Notes: a model not told the origin generated them from the sequence alone. Counted from the stretch's first letter, positions 32,015-42,200 are shown. The stretch is 64,000 nucleotides of DNA from Vibrio splendidus (GCF_024347615.1 NZ_AP025508.1:310001-374000); one strand, 5' to 3'. A program made the numbers and translations.

Positions 32015-34846
32015 CTACTTCAAATTTAACATAGGCTTAAGGAAGCGAGCAGTGTGCGAACCTTCGACTAACGCCACATCTTCAGGTGTACCTTCTGCAA
32101 CAATCTCACCACCACCTTGACCACCTTCTGGACCAAGGTCTAGGATCCAGTCTGCTGTTTTGACGACATCTAGGTTGTGTTCAATCACCACTACCGTATT
32201 GCCGTGATCACGCAATCTATGTAATACCGTCAATAGTTGCTGAATATCGTGGAAATGAAGGCCTGTTGTTGGTTCATCAAGAATGTATAAGGTTTTTCCC
32301 GTGTCTCGTTTAGACAATTCACGCGCTAATTTAACACGCTGCGCTTCACCGCCAGATAAGGTTGTTGCCGCTTGTCCTAGACGAATGTAGGAAAGGCCAA
32401 CATCCATCAATGTTTGTAGCTTACGAGCGATAACAGGAACAGGGTTGAAGTATTCTCGAGCATCTTCCACTGTCATCTCTAGAACTTCGTCAATGGTTTT
32501 GCCTTTGTAGCGAACTTCTAAAGTTTCACGGTTATAACGCTTACCTTTACACACATCACACGGCACATACACATCTGGCAAGAAGTGCATCTCTACTTTG
32601 ATGACACCGTCTCCCTGACACGCTTCACAGCGACCACCACGAACGTTAAAACTGAATCGACCTGGCTTGTAGCCACGAGATCGTGATTCTTGGGTACCGG
32701 CAAACAACTCACGAATTGGCGTGAAAATACCAGTGTAGGTTGCAGGGTTTGATCTAGGAGTGCGACCGATAGGGCTTTGATCAATATCGATCACTTTGTC
32801 GAAATGCTCTAAGCCTTTTATCTTTTTGTGCTTTGCCGGAACTGCAGTTGTTGCACCGTTTAATTGAGTGTGGGCAACTTTAAAGAAGGTGTCATTGATT
32901 AGTGTAGATTTACCTGACCCCGATACCCCTGTAATACAGGTGAATAAGCCTACAGGGATCGTCGCAGTGACATTCTTTAGGTTGTTCCCCGTTGCGCCAA
33001 CGATCTCGACGACCTTTTTCTTGTCGATAGGCGTTCTTTGTTTTGGTATCGCAATTTCTTTGGCGCCGCTCAGGTATTGCCCGGTTAAAGAATTCGGGTT
33101 TTCGATGATGTCTTGCATGGTACCTTCTGCGACCACGTGTCCACCATGCACACCCGCACCTGGGCCGATATCGATAACATGGTCAGCACAACGGATTGCG
33201 TCTTCATCATGTTCAACAACAAGCACGGTATTTCCTAGATCTCTGAGGTGAACCAAAGTTTGCAGTAGACGTTCATTATCGCGCTGGTGGAGGCCAATTG
33301 ATGGTTCATCGAGTACATACATAACACCCACTAAACCAGCACCAATTTGACTTGCTAGACGAATCCTTTGCGCTTCACCACCAGACAGTGTTTCTGCACT
33401 GCGTGATAAGTTCAGATAATTCAAACCAACGTTCACCAAGAAATGCAGACGATCATTGATCTCTTTCATTACTTTATCAGCGATCTGACCACGCTGGCCG
33501 CTGAGCGACAAGTTTTGGAAAAACTCTAGTGCATCAGCAATACTGAGCTGTACGATTTCTGGCAATGTGGTATCACCAATGAAGACATTTCGAGCTTCTA
33601 ATCTTAAACGCGTACCATCACAGCTAGAGCATGATTTCGTTGATATGTACTTGGCAAGATCTTCACGTACCGCGCTAGATTCAGTGTCGCGGTAACGGCG
33701 TTCCAGCGTATTTAAAATGCCTTCAAATGGGTGACGCTTGACTCGGATATCACCACGATCATTGATGTACTTGAATTCCACTTCAGTACGCCCTGAGCCT
33801 TTAAGAATGATCTCTTGAGTCTTTTTCGGCAGAGAGTTGAATGGCACATACAGATCAAAACCATAATGGTCTGATAGCGACGTTAGCATCTGAAAATAGT
33901 AATAATTCTTCTGATCCCAGCCTTTTATTGCACCTTCTGCAATGCTTAGGTTCTCATCTAAAATCACTCGACTTGGATCAAAATATTGTTGAACACCAAG
34001 TCCATCACACGTACCACATGCACCTGCAGGATTGTTGAATGAGAATAGGCGCGGCTCAAGCTCTTGCATGCTGTAGCCACACTTTGGACAAGCAAAGTTA
34101 GCTGAGAACACGATCTCTTCTTGCTCTTTATCATCCATCCAACCGACAACAGCGATACCACCAGATAGCTCTAATGTGGTCTCGAACGATTCGGCTAAAC
34201 GTTGTTGAAGATCAGGACGAACCTTAAATCTGTCTACCACGACTTCAATGGTGTGCTTCTTATGAAGTTCTAATGTGGGTGGATCGGACAAATCACAGGT
34301 CTCTCCATCAATACGAGCTCGGATAAAGCCTTGCGCAGCTAGGTTTTCCAGTGTCTTTACATGCTCACCTTTACGTTCTTTGACGATCGGTGCCATCAGC
34401 ATCATCTTTGAGCCTTCAGGCAGTTCTAATACCTTGTCGACCATTTGGCTGATGGTTTGCGCTGCGAGGGGGATATTGTGATCAGGGCAGCGTGGCTCGC
34501 CGACTCGCGCGTAAAGCAGTCTTAGATAGTCATAGACTTCAGTGATGGTACCGACGGTTGAACGAGGGTTGTGAGAGGTCGATTTTTGTTCTATCGAGAT
34601 GGCTGGAGATAAACCTTCGATGTGGTCGACATCGGGTTTTTCCATAAGAGATAGAAATTGACGGGCGTAAGCCGACAAAGACTCAACATAACGACGTTGA
34701 CCTTCCGCATAGAGAGTATCAAACGCAAGTGACGACTTTCCTGAACCTGATAAACCAGTGATAACCGTCAGCTTATCACGGGGTATGGTTAGGTTAATGT
34801 CTTTGAGGTTATGCGTACGAGCGCCTCTAATTTCTATTTTATCCAT
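32015..34846 (-). CDS. uvrA: Excinuclease ABC subunit A
   Basis: 943 residues, full length. UvrA dimers scan DNA for bulky lesions and load UvrB in nucleotide excision repair. Two ABC ATPase modules are visible: Walker A GLSGSGKS at 31-38 and GVSGSGKS near 640, with signatures [11 protein letters not shown] and [11 protein letters not shown]. Zinc-binding cysteine sets are present in the insertion domains (CPKCGYSM...[14 protein letters not shown]...CDVCKGKRY). A LexA box 67 bases upstream predicts SOS induction. Confidence 0.98.
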   Translation of the reverse strand: MDKIEIRGARTHNLKDINLTIPRDKLTVITGLSGSGKSSLAFDTLYAEGQRRYVESLSAYARQFLSLMEKPDVDHIEGLSPAISIEQKSTSHNPRSTVGTITEVYDYLRLLYARVGEPRCPDHNIPLAAQTISQMVDKVLELPEGSKMMLMAPIVKERKGEHVKTLENLAAQGFIRARIDGETCDLSDPPTLELHKKHTIEVVVDRFKVRPDLQQRLAESFETTLELSGGIAVVGWMDDKEQEEIVFSANFACPKCGYSMQELEPRLFSFNNPAGACGTCDGLGVQQYFDPSRVILDENLSIAEGAIKGWDQKNYYYFQMLTSLSDHYGFDLYVPFNSLPKKTQEIILKGSGRTEVEFKYINDRGDIRVKRHPFEGILNTLERRYRDTESSAVREDLAKYISTKSCSSCDGTRLRLEARNVFIGDTTLPEIVQLSIADALEFFQNLSLSGQRGQIADKVMKEINDRLHFLVNVGLNYLNLSRSAETLSGGEAQRIRLASQIGAGLVGVMYVLDEPSIGLHQRDNERLLQTLVHLRDLGNTVLVVEHDEDAIRCADHVIDIGPGAGVHGGHVVAEGTMQDIIENPNSLTGQYLSGAKEIAIPKQRTPIDKKKVVEIVGATGNNLKNVTATIPVGLFTCITGVSGSGKSTLINDTFFKVAHTQLNGATTAVPAKHKKIKGLEHFDKVIDIDQSPIGRTPRSNPATYTGIFTPIRELFAGTQESRSRGYKPGRFSFNVRGGRCEACQGDGVIKVEMHFLPDVYVPCDVCKGKRYNRETLEVRYKGKTIDEVLEMTVEDAREYFNPVPVIARKLQTLMDVGLSYIRLGQAATTLSGGEAQRVKLARELSKRDTGKTLYILDEPTTGLHFHDIQQLLTVLHRLRDHGNTVVVIEHNLDVVKTADWILDLGPEGGQGGGEIVAEGTPEDVALVEGSHTARFLKPMLNLK

Positions 34847-34912
34847 CTCAATAGACCATGTAATTTTAAGTGGCTAAAGTATTACATAGAGTGAGATTTG
34901 TGCAAAGTTTTA

Positions 34913-34928
34913 CTGGATAAAAAAACAG
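34913..34928 (-). promoter_or_regulatory. LexA (SOS) box of uvrA
   Basis: CTG-N10-CAG with an A/T-rich centre, extended to TACTG...CAGTA, which fits the gammaproteobacterial LexA consensus. It lies 67 bases upstream of uvrA, between a possible -35 TTGTTT and -10 TAAAAC on the minus strand. Confidence 0.82.
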
Positions 34929-34933
34929 TAAAC

Positions 34934-34963
34934 AAAAAAGGGCGACTCTTTTGAGTCACCCTT
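34934..34963 (-). terminator. Terminator of galU
   Basis: Minus strand: AAGGGTGACTC / GAGTCGCCCTT with AAAA loop and a T run. It ends a few bases from the uvrA LexA box, so galU termination and uvrA initiation are closely packed. Confidence 0.88.
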
Positions 34964-35068
34964 GGAATCATTTAATGTGCTGTTAACCAACCGCTCATTG
35001 CTATCAGTTAAATAACTAAATAGTTAAACAACTCAAGAGGTAAACAGCGAGTAAGCCAAAATTAGCGA

Positions 35069-35941
35069 TTAAGCTTCTTTTGTTGTTGAGTGCTTACCTA
35101 GCTCGATTTGTTGTTGGTCTTTTTTGTATAGGTTTTCAAAGCAGTAATTTGTTGCTTCGATGTAGCCTTCAACACTACCGCAGTCAAAACGTTGACCTTT
35201 AAATTTGTAAGCCAATACACAACCTGCTTTTGCTTGTTTTAGCAATGCATCAGTGATTTGGATTTCGCCGCCTTTGCCTGGTTCAGTCTGCTCGATAAGC
35301 TCAAAGATATCTGGAGTCAGAATGTAACGGCCAATGATTGCTAGGTTGCTTGGCGCAGTGCCTGGTTCTGGTTTTTCTACCATGTCATCAACACGGAAAA
35401 GGTCATCTTTAATCATTTCGCCAGAGATAACACCGTACTTGTGTGTTTCGTTTTCAGGTACTTCCTGTACAGCAACGATTGAGCAACGGAACTGTTTGTA
35501 TAGTGCAACCATTTGAGCCAGTACGCCTTGCTGTTCATTAACACAAAGGTCATCAGCAAGCACAACGGCAAAAGGTTCATCACCCACAAGCTCGCGACCC
35601 GTCAAGATAGCGTGGCCAAGGCCTTTCATTTCACGTTGACGAATGTACGTGAAGTTTGCTGCTTCAATCGTCTCACGGATATTGATCAGCAAATCTTCTT
35701 TATTGGTGCCGCTGATCTGGTGCTCAAGCTCGTAGTTCTTATCAAAGTGGTCCATCAATGAGTGCTTACCACGGCCTGTCACGATGCACATGCCGTCCAT
35801 ACCGGCTTCGATCGCCTCTTCAACGCCGTATTCAATCAGAGGTTTGTTGACGACAGGCATCATTTCTTTCGGCATTGACTTAGTTGCAGGTAAAAAACGT
35901 GTACCGTAGCCAGCTGCCGGGAAAAGGCACTTTTTGATCAT
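35069..35941 (-). CDS. galU: UTP-glucose-1-phosphate uridylyltransferase
   Basis: 290 residues. Makes UDP-glucose from UTP and glucose-1-phosphate, a precursor for LPS core, capsule and exopolysaccharide. The N-terminal nucleotidyltransferase signature FPAAGYGTRFLPATKSMPKE and the VEKPEPGTAPSNLAIIGRY segment are intact. AAGGG precedes the ATG. It lies downstream of qstR on the same strand with a 157-base gap, and ends in its own terminator, so it is probably a separate unit. Confidence 0.96.
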   Translation of the reverse strand: MIKKCLFPAAGYGTRFLPATKSMPKEMMPVVNKPLIEYGVEEAIEAGMDGMCIVTGRGKHSLMDHFDKNYELEHQISGTNKEDLLINIRETIEAANFTYIRQREMKGLGHAILTGRELVGDEPFAVVLADDLCVNEQQGVLAQMVALYKQFRCSIVAVQEVPENETHKYGVISGEMIKDDLFRVDDMVEKPEPGTAPSNLAIIGRYILTPDIFELIEQTEPGKGGEIQITDALLKQAKAGCVLAYKFKGQRFDCGSVEGYIEATNYCFENLYKKDQQQIELGKHSTTKEA

Positions 35942-36098
35942 GGTAAGACCCTTTATCTATAATAATTATGGATTCAACCTGAATGGTTGATATTTCTGAG
36001 GGCAACTCTAGCATAAGTTATGTCGAAAATTCAGCAACAATCCGTATGGTTCACTAGAGTTTTCCTCAAAATTATCGTCAGTTTAAGAGGCTGATCAA

Positions 36099-36746
36099 TT
36101 ATGCAAGCAAGTTCTGGTTTGCCCATGCAATAGCTTGGACTCTATTCTTAACGGCTAACTTACGAAATATTTGATAAAGATGAGATTTGACGGTGAATTC
36201 GCTAATAAACAAGTCATCGGCTATTTGAGTGTTTGATGAGCCTGATTGAAGGCAGCGAATCACTTGCAGCTCTCTAATGGTTAAGTCGACATTAGTAGGG
36301 GTGGTATTGGTGCTCACGATATTTCGATAGTAGAAGAGTAATTGGCTTGCCACTTTTCTAGGTAGCCAGTTGTCTCCATTAATGACCTCTTCAAGCCCCT
36401 TCGCTATTTTGGCTTTCTCTTCAGAGTTGTAAAAGAGACCTTTTAATACGCCAAACGTAATCAACTCCGATGTGGGAAGAGCTTTGGGGACGTTGAATAG
36501 AATGATCTCATGATTTTTCCACATCACAGGTAGATTTGGATGAAGGTTGATTAATCGAGGCACCTCTTTGTAATCAACCAGTAAAATTCGGTTGCTCTGC
36601 TTTCGATCAAATAACATCAAATCGTCCGGTGTCATTTTGTAGAGAATAATAGATAAGTGCTTTTCTATCTCTTTTACATGTAGATAGGTGTCGTTTGGGT
36701 CGATGCACAGAAAATGCAAAGTGCGAGCGTATCGAGATTTTCTCAT
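36099..36746 (-). CDS. qstR: LuxR-family regulator QstR (natural competence / quorum-sensing regulator)
   Basis: 215 residues. The C-terminal third is a LuxR/FixJ-type helix-turn-helix: LTIRELQVIRCLQSG, NTQIADDLFISEFTVKSHL and the dimerising IFRKLAVKNRVQAIAW. The N-terminal part resembles a degenerate receiver; I see no clear phospho-acceptor arrangement. In Vibrio cholerae QstR links HapR and TfoX to competence genes and type VI secretion. The assignment rests on size, HTH type and its place between galU and ssb. AAGGAA precedes the ATG at good spacing. Confidence 0.82.
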   Translation of the reverse strand: MRKSRYARTLHFLCIDPNDTYLHVKEIEKHLSIILYKMTPDDLMLFDRKQSNRILLVDYKEVPRLINLHPNLPVMWKNHEIILFNVPKALPTSELITFGVLKGLFYNSEEKAKIAKGLEEVINGDNWLPRKVASQLLFYYRNIVSTNTTPTNVDLTIRELQVIRCLQSGSSNTQIADDLFISEFTVKSHLYQIFRKLAVKNRVQAIAWANQNLLA

Positions 36747-36828
36747 TGAAATTCCTTGTTGAACTGGGATGAGATTTCACGTTGTCATGCATGCTTTCGC
36801 TTCTCTAGCGCCTTAATGGTGACTTGCG

Positions 36829-36846
36829 TTGAATATCAATTATCAA
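36829..36846. promoter_or_regulatory. Possible HapR/LuxR-type operator upstream of qstR
   Basis: TTGAATATCAATTATCAA in the divergent qstR-ssb region; the reverse strand gives TTGATAATTGATATTCAA, similar in part to the TTATTGAT...ATCAATAA HapR motif. About 85 bases upstream of qstR. A partial match only. The rest of 36747-37024 holds A/T-rich promoter DNA. Confidence 0.3.
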
Positions 36847-36969
36847 AGTAAATGAGTGGTTTGTAAGTGGAGAAAAAAGCAACATCGCTCTGAATATCAT
36901 GATTTGTTACGTTTTTATTCTTTGTAGTGAGGCGAGAATAGGAATGCGATTTATCACTGCAGAAAAGCA

Positions 36970-36978
36970 TGCTATTCT
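36970..36978 (+). promoter_or_regulatory. Possible ssb promoter, extended -10
   Basis: TGC-TATTCT, an extended -10 element 46 bases before the ssb ATG, with a poor -35 (TTTATC). I looked for a CTG-N10-CAG LexA box here and found none. Confidence 0.42.
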
Positions 36979-37024
36979 TGTGCGCTAAAATTTTCTGAGA
37001 CTATGAATTTAGACGGAGCAAATC

Positions 37025-37591
37025 ATGGCTAGCCGTGGAGTTAACAAAGTTATATTAGTGGGTAACCTAGGTAATGACCCTGAAATTCGTTACATGCCCA
37101 ATGGCGGTGCAGTAGCGAACATTACCATTGCAACGTCAGAGTCATGGCGTGATAAAGCAACTGGCGAACAGCGTGAAAAAACAGAATGGCACCGTGTTGC
37201 TCTGTTTGGCAAGCTGGCGGAAGTTGCTGGTGAGTACCTACGTAAAGGTTCTCAAGTTTACATTGAAGGTCAACTTCAAACGCGTAAATGGCAAGATCAA
37301 AGCGGTCAAGATCGCTACACAACAGAAGTCGTTGTTCAAGGCTTCAACGGTGTAATGCAAATGCTTGGCGGTCGTGCTCAAGGCGGTGCTCCTGCTCAAG
37401 GTGGTATGGGTAACAACCAACAGCAAGGTAGTTGGGGTCAGCCACAGCAGCCACAACAGCAGCAACAAGCACAACAACAATACAGTGCTCCAGCTCAACA
37501 GCAGCCGAAAGCACCTCAACAAGCTCCTCAGCAGGCTCAACCTCAATATAATGAGCCGCCAATGGATTTTGATGATGACATCCCATTTTAA
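37025..37591 (+). CDS. ssb: Single-stranded DNA-binding protein
   Basis: 188 residues. The N-terminal OB fold (about 1-112) begins [15 protein letters not shown]. It is followed by a Gly/Gln-rich linker with several Gln runs (about 115-175) and the acidic tip MDFDDDIPF that recruits repair and replication partners. SSB coats single-stranded DNA as a tetramer and also acts during natural transformation. GGAG ribosome site upstream; single-gene unit with terminator. Confidence 0.98.
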   Translation: MASRGVNKVILVGNLGNDPEIRYMPNGGAVANITIATSESWRDKATGEQREKTEWHRVALFGKLAEVAGEYLRKGSQVYIEGQLQTRKWQDQSGQDRYTTEVVVQGFNGVMQMLGGRAQGGAPAQGGMGNNQQQGSWGQPQQPQQQQQAQQQYSAPAQQQPKAPQQAPQQAQPQYNEPPMDFDDDIPF

Positions 37592-37631
37592 GCCCTGTTT
37601 TTAATATATGATAAAGACAGTATTAAATTGG

Positions 37632-37658
37632 AAAAAGCCGCGTTTATCGCGGCTTTTT
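37632..37658 (+). terminator. Terminator of ssb
   Basis: Stem AAAAAGCCGCG / CGCGGCTTTTT, loop TTTAT. Confidence 0.93.
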
Positions 37659-37720
37659 GTTACCTAGAATTCTTAACGCTTTATTTACAACGTCAATTTA
37701 TAGTATAAGTAGCAATACGG

Positions 37721-37726
37721 TATAAT
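37721..37726 (+). promoter_or_regulatory. Likely -10 box for csrD and the msh assembly genes
   Basis: Perfect TATAAT; no good -35 at standard spacing (TTATAG is the best). Transcription from here would begin close to 37733, which is one reason to reject the upstream TTG start of csrD. Confidence 0.5.
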
Positions 37727-37752
37727 GTGAGTTGAAAAGGATTTCGTTATTC

Positions 37753-39768
37753 ATGAGATATACCCCGACACTAAAATTGAGCACTCGATTGGTCGCATTT
37801 GTCACTGTGATAGTGATCAGTGCGATGTTCATTCTTTTTATTGGTGGCACACTTTCCTTTAAGCGTATCGGACAGGAATATTTAGACCATTATTTGGTTG
37901 GTATTGTCGACGTTGTAGATAAAGAGATGGAAGATCCCGACGCCGCGTATTCGATGCAGCGTTGGATGCCTAAGATGTTGCAGGCGAGCAATATTGTTGA
38001 GATGAAACTCTCAAACCAGACTGGCATCGTTTATCGTTTCAAAGATACCTCCCCACAAATTGATCCCAACCGTCTTTATGAAAGAAGCTTCATTTTAGAG
38101 CGCAATGAAGGTTATCGAATCGAGTTTAAAGCATTGCCTCCTTATATTGGTTATAGCTACTCAATGGAAGCAATGTGGTCAATTACTTTGGCAGTTGCAT
38201 TGATCCTTTTCTGTCTGGCTCGTGGTGTTCGTTGGTTGAAGGAACAGTTGATGGGTTCTGAGATCTTGGAAGAGCGAGGAAGAATGATCCTCGCAGGGCA
38301 AGTTGAGGCTCATGCAAAGGGAGATGAACTTGAATGGCCATACACGGCAAGTGAAGCCTTGGATGTCTTGATCGAAGAGCTGCAAGATGCTCGTCAAGAA
38401 AGAAGCCGCTTCGATACCTTTATTCGTACCCATACCTTCCTAGACAAACTCACAGGCACGGCAAACCGAGTCTTATTCGATAACAAGCTTGAATCGGCTT
38501 TGCATGAAAGCGGTGCTCGAGGTGGTGTGTTATTGATACGTATCGACGAATGGGAGCAAGTTCGTGATGCTAATGACAAGCAAATCACTGACGGCTTTAT
38601 TATTGAAGTTGGCGAAGTATTGTCGAATATTGTTCAACGCTATCCTGATGTTATTTTTTCTCGTTATTACGATGCTGATTTTGCCGTATTTATTCCGCAT
38701 CAAGGGGCTAAAGATATTGGTACCTTGGCGGCTCAGTGTTTAAGGCAGTTAGACAAGCTAACCCCGCCAGAGCCTTTAGATTCTGATAATTGGTGCCATA
38801 TTGGCGTAACCATGTATACCGAAGGTGAGCGTCACAGTCAGATCATGGATGAAACGGAAACAGCATTAAAGAGTGCCCAGCTGGAGCGTATTAATAACTG
38901 GAGCCGTTACCCTAAGCAGAATACAAATGAGTTGGATAGAGGCAGTGTTCGTTGGAGAACATTATTGGATAAAGCGCTGCTTCCTGAAAATTTAGTAATC
39001 TTTGCTCAGCGATGTTATCTTATGCCGGAATCTGGTCAAGCTAATGAATTACATAGAGAAATATTCACTAGAATTCAAGATCCTGATAAAGGTTTATTGA
39101 AATCGTCTCGATTTATGCCTGCGGTAGAGCAAGTGGGTTATCAAGCTCAAATGGACCAATCGGTTCTAAAGGTTTTGTTGAAATCGCTGAAAGAGTCAAC
39201 TCAGCCTCTCAACTATTCGGTGAATCTGAATGTTACTCCATTTGCGAATAAACAGCATTTTAAGTGGTTTAGAAGTGAGTTGTTACAGCTCTCTGCTCAG
39301 CACCGCTCTCAGCTTGCGTTTGAGTTTCCAGAAGGGCACTTGATTGCCCATCTTGATTATATGAGACCGGTGGCAAAGATGCTGCGAGGTTTAGGGTGTA
39401 AAGTTGTGGTTGGCCAAGCTGGACGAACCATTGTTAGCACTCACTATATAAAAGACTTAAAGGTCAATTACATTAAGCTTCATCGAAGCTTAATAAAGAA
39501 AATCGATCAAAGGCATGAGAACCAACTGTTTGTCCGAAGCTTAATTGGGGCATGCGGTGACTCCCCAACTCAAGTTATTGCCGTTGGAGTCGAGACAAAA
39601 CAAGAAAAGAACACCTTGATAGAGTTAGGCATTAACGGCTATCAAGGGAGATATTTCGACGAAGAACAACAAATTATCCCTTTGCCTAATCAAGCTGAAA
39701 AGGTCGCGAAAGCGGAATCTGTTGTGAAAGTTGGACGAAGAAATCGATGGCGTAAGAGTAGTAGTTAA
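37753..39768 (+). CDS. csrD: RNase E specificity factor CsrD (MshH), degenerate GGDEF-EAL protein
   Basis: 671 residues from ATG 37753 (AAAAGGA upstream; an in-frame TTG at 37732 falls at the predicted transcription start). Two membrane segments (about 13-36 and 141-160) bracket a periplasmic sensor region. A HAMP-like linker, a GGDEF-like domain (about 220-380) and an EAL-like domain (about 395-645) follow. The cyclase signature reads YYDADF (305-310) in place of GGDEF, and the EAL site reads NELH (431-434), so neither c-di-GMP synthesis nor hydrolysis is expected. In Escherichia coli CsrD promotes RNase E decay of CsrB/CsrC, the antagonists of CsrA. It ends two bases before mshI, consistent with its Vibrio name mshH. 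Confidence 0.92.
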   Translation: MRYTPTLKLSTRLVAFVTVIVISAMFILFIGGTLSFKRIGQEYLDHYLVGIVDVVDKEMEDPDAAYSMQRWMPKMLQASNIVEMKLSNQTGIVYRFKDTSPQIDPNRLYERSFILERNEGYRIEFKALPPYIGYSYSMEAMWSITLAVALILFCLARGVRWLKEQLMGSEILEERGRMILAGQVEAHAKGDELEWPYTASEALDVLIEELQDARQERSRFDTFIRTHTFLDKLTGTANRVLFDNKLESALHESGARGGVLLIRIDEWEQVRDANDKQITDGFIIEVGEVLSNIVQRYPDVIFSRYYDADFAVFIPHQGAKDIGTLAAQCLRQLDKLTPPEPLDSDNWCHIGVTMYTEGERHSQIMDETETALKSAQLERINNWSRYPKQNTNELDRGSVRWRTLLDKALLPENLVIFAQRCYLMPESGQANELHREIFTRIQDPDKGLLKSSRFMPAVEQVGYQAQMDQSVLKVLLKSLKESTQPLNYSVNLNVTPFANKQHFKWFRSELLQLSAQHRSQLAFEFPEGHLIAHLDYMRPVAKMLRGLGCKVVVGQAGRTIVSTHYIKDLKVNYIKLHRSLIKKIDQRHENQLFVRSLIGACGDSPTQVIAVGVETKQEKNTLIELGINGYQGRYFDEEQQIIPLPNQAEKVAKAESVVKVGRRNRWRKSSS

Positions 39769-39770
39769 CA

Positions 39771-41213
39771 ATGAATTTTAAAGCGATTTTAGACAAGATA
39801 AAGCCAACGAATAATAAAGGCAGCTCTCAAGTTGTCATGTTAGGCAACGATGCCATTTATATTTCATCGACAGAACAAGAACCTCAAGTAACCAGCATTC
39901 CCGTGGTTAATGGGGACTGGGAGAGTGCGCTAAAAAAATCGCTTAGCAGTGAGGCGTTTACCAGTAATAGCCTCCAGCTGATTGTCTGTGCTAACTACTA
40001 CCAAACCTACCAAATTGATAAACCGGACATTCCAGAGAGTGAATGGTCGGTTGCCCTGCCTTTTTTACTCAAAGATCTTGTCTCTGAAAGAGTGACTGAA
40101 ATTATCGCGAGTGCGGTCGCGTTACCGACGTCGAATAAGCTGCAAGTGTATGTTCTGCCTAAAAAGCTGTTAGACAAGCTTTTGAATATTGCTAACTCGG
40201 TTCAGGTTGAATTAATAGGCGTTGCTCCTGAAGATGAAATCTGGGGTTACAGTGCTGGCGAACTGTCTAATTTCATCCTTTTGCAGCGCAGCGCCAATTC
40301 ACACTTTAAGCTGGGTGCGTTTGTTGAAAATACCGTTTGCTTTCAAAGAAGCATCCGTAGTGTTGTTCCACCTTTAACGGGTGTTGCATCAAGCGCTCTG
40401 CAGTTAGATGGTCTTGCTCTAGAACTCCAACGCTCGATTGATTACCTTTCTTCTCAAATTAAAGGTACTCAACTTCATCAGTTGAAAATCTGCTGTGATG
40501 AGGAAGATGAGTCTGAGTTACAAGGCGCGTTAAATAACACATTGAGTTCGACCGTTTCTCTGCTCGTTGAAGGTGAGCGTGATAATTCAGAGAGTTTGTT
40601 GGTTAAGCTCGCGGCTGAAAAAGAGGCTTTTAATGTCAATCTTTACCCTGAACATCTCAAGCCTAAGAAAGAATATTTTACGCTGACCAATGTTATTGCG
40701 AGCTGGGGGCTTGTTTGTGTGCTGCTACTTGGTAGTTACTTTGTAATGCAGTATCAAGCTTCTAATCTAGATAAAGCCCTAACAGCTTTGCAACATGACT
40801 CGAACCAGCTTAACAAGCAAGTTAACCAATTGAATAGTAAGTTAACTCAGCATAAACCGTCTCCAGAGAAAGTGGCGGCAGTTGCGCGTCTCAAACGTGA
40901 GACTCAGGCTGAAAAAGAGGCTTTGAAGGCGGTAGGACAATACGACGAATCACAACAAGTCGGGTATTCTGGCGTCATGAATTCCTTAGCTAAATTAGGC
41001 CGAAATGACATCTCTCTTTCGCACATCTACATGACTCACGATACTTTAGATCTTAGTGGCTTTGCTCGTAACGCAAATGTGGTTCCTAACTGGATTGGTC
41101 AGTTTAAAAGTGAGCTTAATTTAGTTGGACGTGCTTTTGAAAAACTAAAAATTGGTCGCAATGATCAGGATGTCGTGACGTTTGAGCTAAGTACTCGCAG
41201 GGAGAGTAAATAA
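39771..41213 (+). CDS. mshI: MSHA pilus biogenesis protein MshI
   Basis: 480 residues. The first 300 residues resemble a PilM-like cytoplasmic actin-fold protein. A single membrane segment (about 305-328, SWGLVCVLLLGSYFVM) is followed by a coiled coil (about 330-380) and a small periplasmic domain of PilN type. So MshI appears to join PilM- and PilN-like parts in one chain, linking the ATPase side to the periplasmic alignment complex; that is inferred from layout. It starts directly after csrD, and its stop overlaps the mshJ ATG (TAATG). Confidence 0.88.
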   Translation: MNFKAILDKIKPTNNKGSSQVVMLGNDAIYISSTEQEPQVTSIPVVNGDWESALKKSLSSEAFTSNSLQLIVCANYYQTYQIDKPDIPESEWSVALPFLLKDLVSERVTEIIASAVALPTSNKLQVYVLPKKLLDKLLNIANSVQVELIGVAPEDEIWGYSAGELSNFILLQRSANSHFKLGAFVENTVCFQRSIRSVVPPLTGVASSALQLDGLALELQRSIDYLSSQIKGTQLHQLKICCDEEDESELQGALNNTLSSTVSLLVEGERDNSESLLVKLAAEKEAFNVNLYPEHLKPKKEYFTLTNVIASWGLVCVLLLGSYFVMQYQASNLDKALTALQHDSNQLNKQVNQLNSKLTQHKPSPEKVAAVARLKRETQAEKEALKAVGQYDESQQVGYSGVMNSLAKLGRNDISLSHIYMTHDTLDLSGFARNANVVPNWIGQFKSELNLVGRAFEKLKIGRNDQDVVTFELSTRRESK

Positions 41214-41860
41214 TGCAGCAGTGGAACCAGCTCAGCGATAAGTTTCTTGCATTAAGTCAGAGAGAAAAATGGCTACTTTTCGTGTGTGGTTTTGTTGGCC
41301 TATTCATGTTGTTGTTCACCTTGTTGGTTGAGCCTACGTATCTCGATTTACAGGCTAAAAATGCAAAGACGATGAATCTGACTCAGGCAAACCAGAGACA
41401 GCAAGGTGAGTTGCTCGTTCTTCAAGCTAAGTTAAACAAAGACCCAGACAAAGACATTAATCGAGAGTACAAAAAACTGCTGGTGGAGAGCCAAGATCTG
41501 TCACTTCAGCTTTCCCAGATTGTCGATGGACTGATCACGCCTTCTCAAATGTCTCAGCTATTGGAGAGTGTTCTTAATGCCGGAAATGGACTTAAGCTCG
41601 AATCGCTAGAGTCGTTAAAACCGGAAGCGATTTCGAATAATCAAGAGACCAGTGAATATTCAGGCTACTTTCTTCACCCTGTAAGAATGGAATTAACGGG
41701 CAGTTACTTTGATATTTCCGCTTATCTTCAAGCGCTTGAGTCTCTTCCTGTCAGTTATTACTGGCGCACATTTCAGTATTCGGTCGAAGAATATCCTAAA
41801 GCTCGACTGGTGTTTGAGGTTTACACACTAGGTACTAGACAGGAGTTTATCGGTGGTTAG
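41213..41860 (+). CDS. mshJ: MSHA pilus biogenesis protein MshJ
   Basis: 215 residues. A short cytoplasmic N-terminus, one membrane segment (about 22-42), a coiled coil (about 55-110) and a ferredoxin-like periplasmic end, the layout of PilO/GspM proteins. Expected partner of MshI and MshK in the inner-membrane alignment complex. Starts on the mshI stop and overlaps mshK by 8 bases. Confidence 0.86.
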   Translation: MQQWNQLSDKFLALSQREKWLLFVCGFVGLFMLLFTLLVEPTYLDLQAKNAKTMNLTQANQRQQGELLVLQAKLNKDPDKDINREYKKLLVESQDLSLQLSQIVDGLITPSQMSQLLESVLNAGNGLKLESLESLKPEAISNNQETSEYSGYFLHPVRMELTGSYFDISAYLQALESLPVSYYWRTFQYSVEEYPKARLVFEVYTLGTRQEFIGG

Positions 41861-42185
41861 AACTCTTTTGTTGTCATTACTTTTTAGTAGCCAAATGGCT
41901 TGGGCCGAACAGGATCCTACAGCGCCATTAGGCTGGTTGACGCCACAACAAAAAACAACGTCAGCTAAAAAGGCGCCAACTCGTTATCGCTTACCTTCTC
42001 TAGAAAGTATTGTGTGCAAAGGCGATACACCTTGCTATGCGATTATGAATGGTCAGATTCTCGGTCAAGGAGAAACGATCAGAGGGTACCGAGTTAAGAA
42101 CATAGATCCAGAATACGTCACTCTGCAGAGAAGCTCTAAGCAGTGGAAATTAGAGATGTTCTCTTTAGATGTTAAGAATAATTAA
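41853..42185 (+). CDS. mshK: MSHA pilus biogenesis protein MshK
   Basis: 110 residues. An N-terminal signal peptide (LLLSLLFSSQMAWA, cleavage before EQDPTAPLGW), then a small periplasmic domain like PilP/GspC homology regions that touch the secretin. The start is a GTG inside mshJ with AGGAG seven bases upstream. Function assigned from position and the QDPTAP segment. Confidence 0.82.
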   Translation: MVRTLLLSLLFSSQMAWAEQDPTAPLGWLTPQQKTTSAKKAPTRYRLPSLESIVCKGDTPCYAIMNGQILGQGETIRGYRVKNIDPEYVTLQRSSKQWKLEMFSLDVKNN

Positions 42186-42200
42186 GGTTAGAGTGAAGAC

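Noticed and set aside
36747..37024. LexA box for ssb
   Set aside because: No CTG-N10-CAG motif was found in the intergenic region.
37238..37604. Leu-, Val- or Ser/Asn-rich frames within ssb
   Set aside because: Shadows of the Gln-rich CAA/CAG repeats of the SSB linker in other frames.
37732..37752. TTG start adding seven residues to CsrD
   Set aside because: It falls at the predicted transcription start just after TATAAT, with no room for a ribosome site; ATG 37753 has AAAAGGA upstream.
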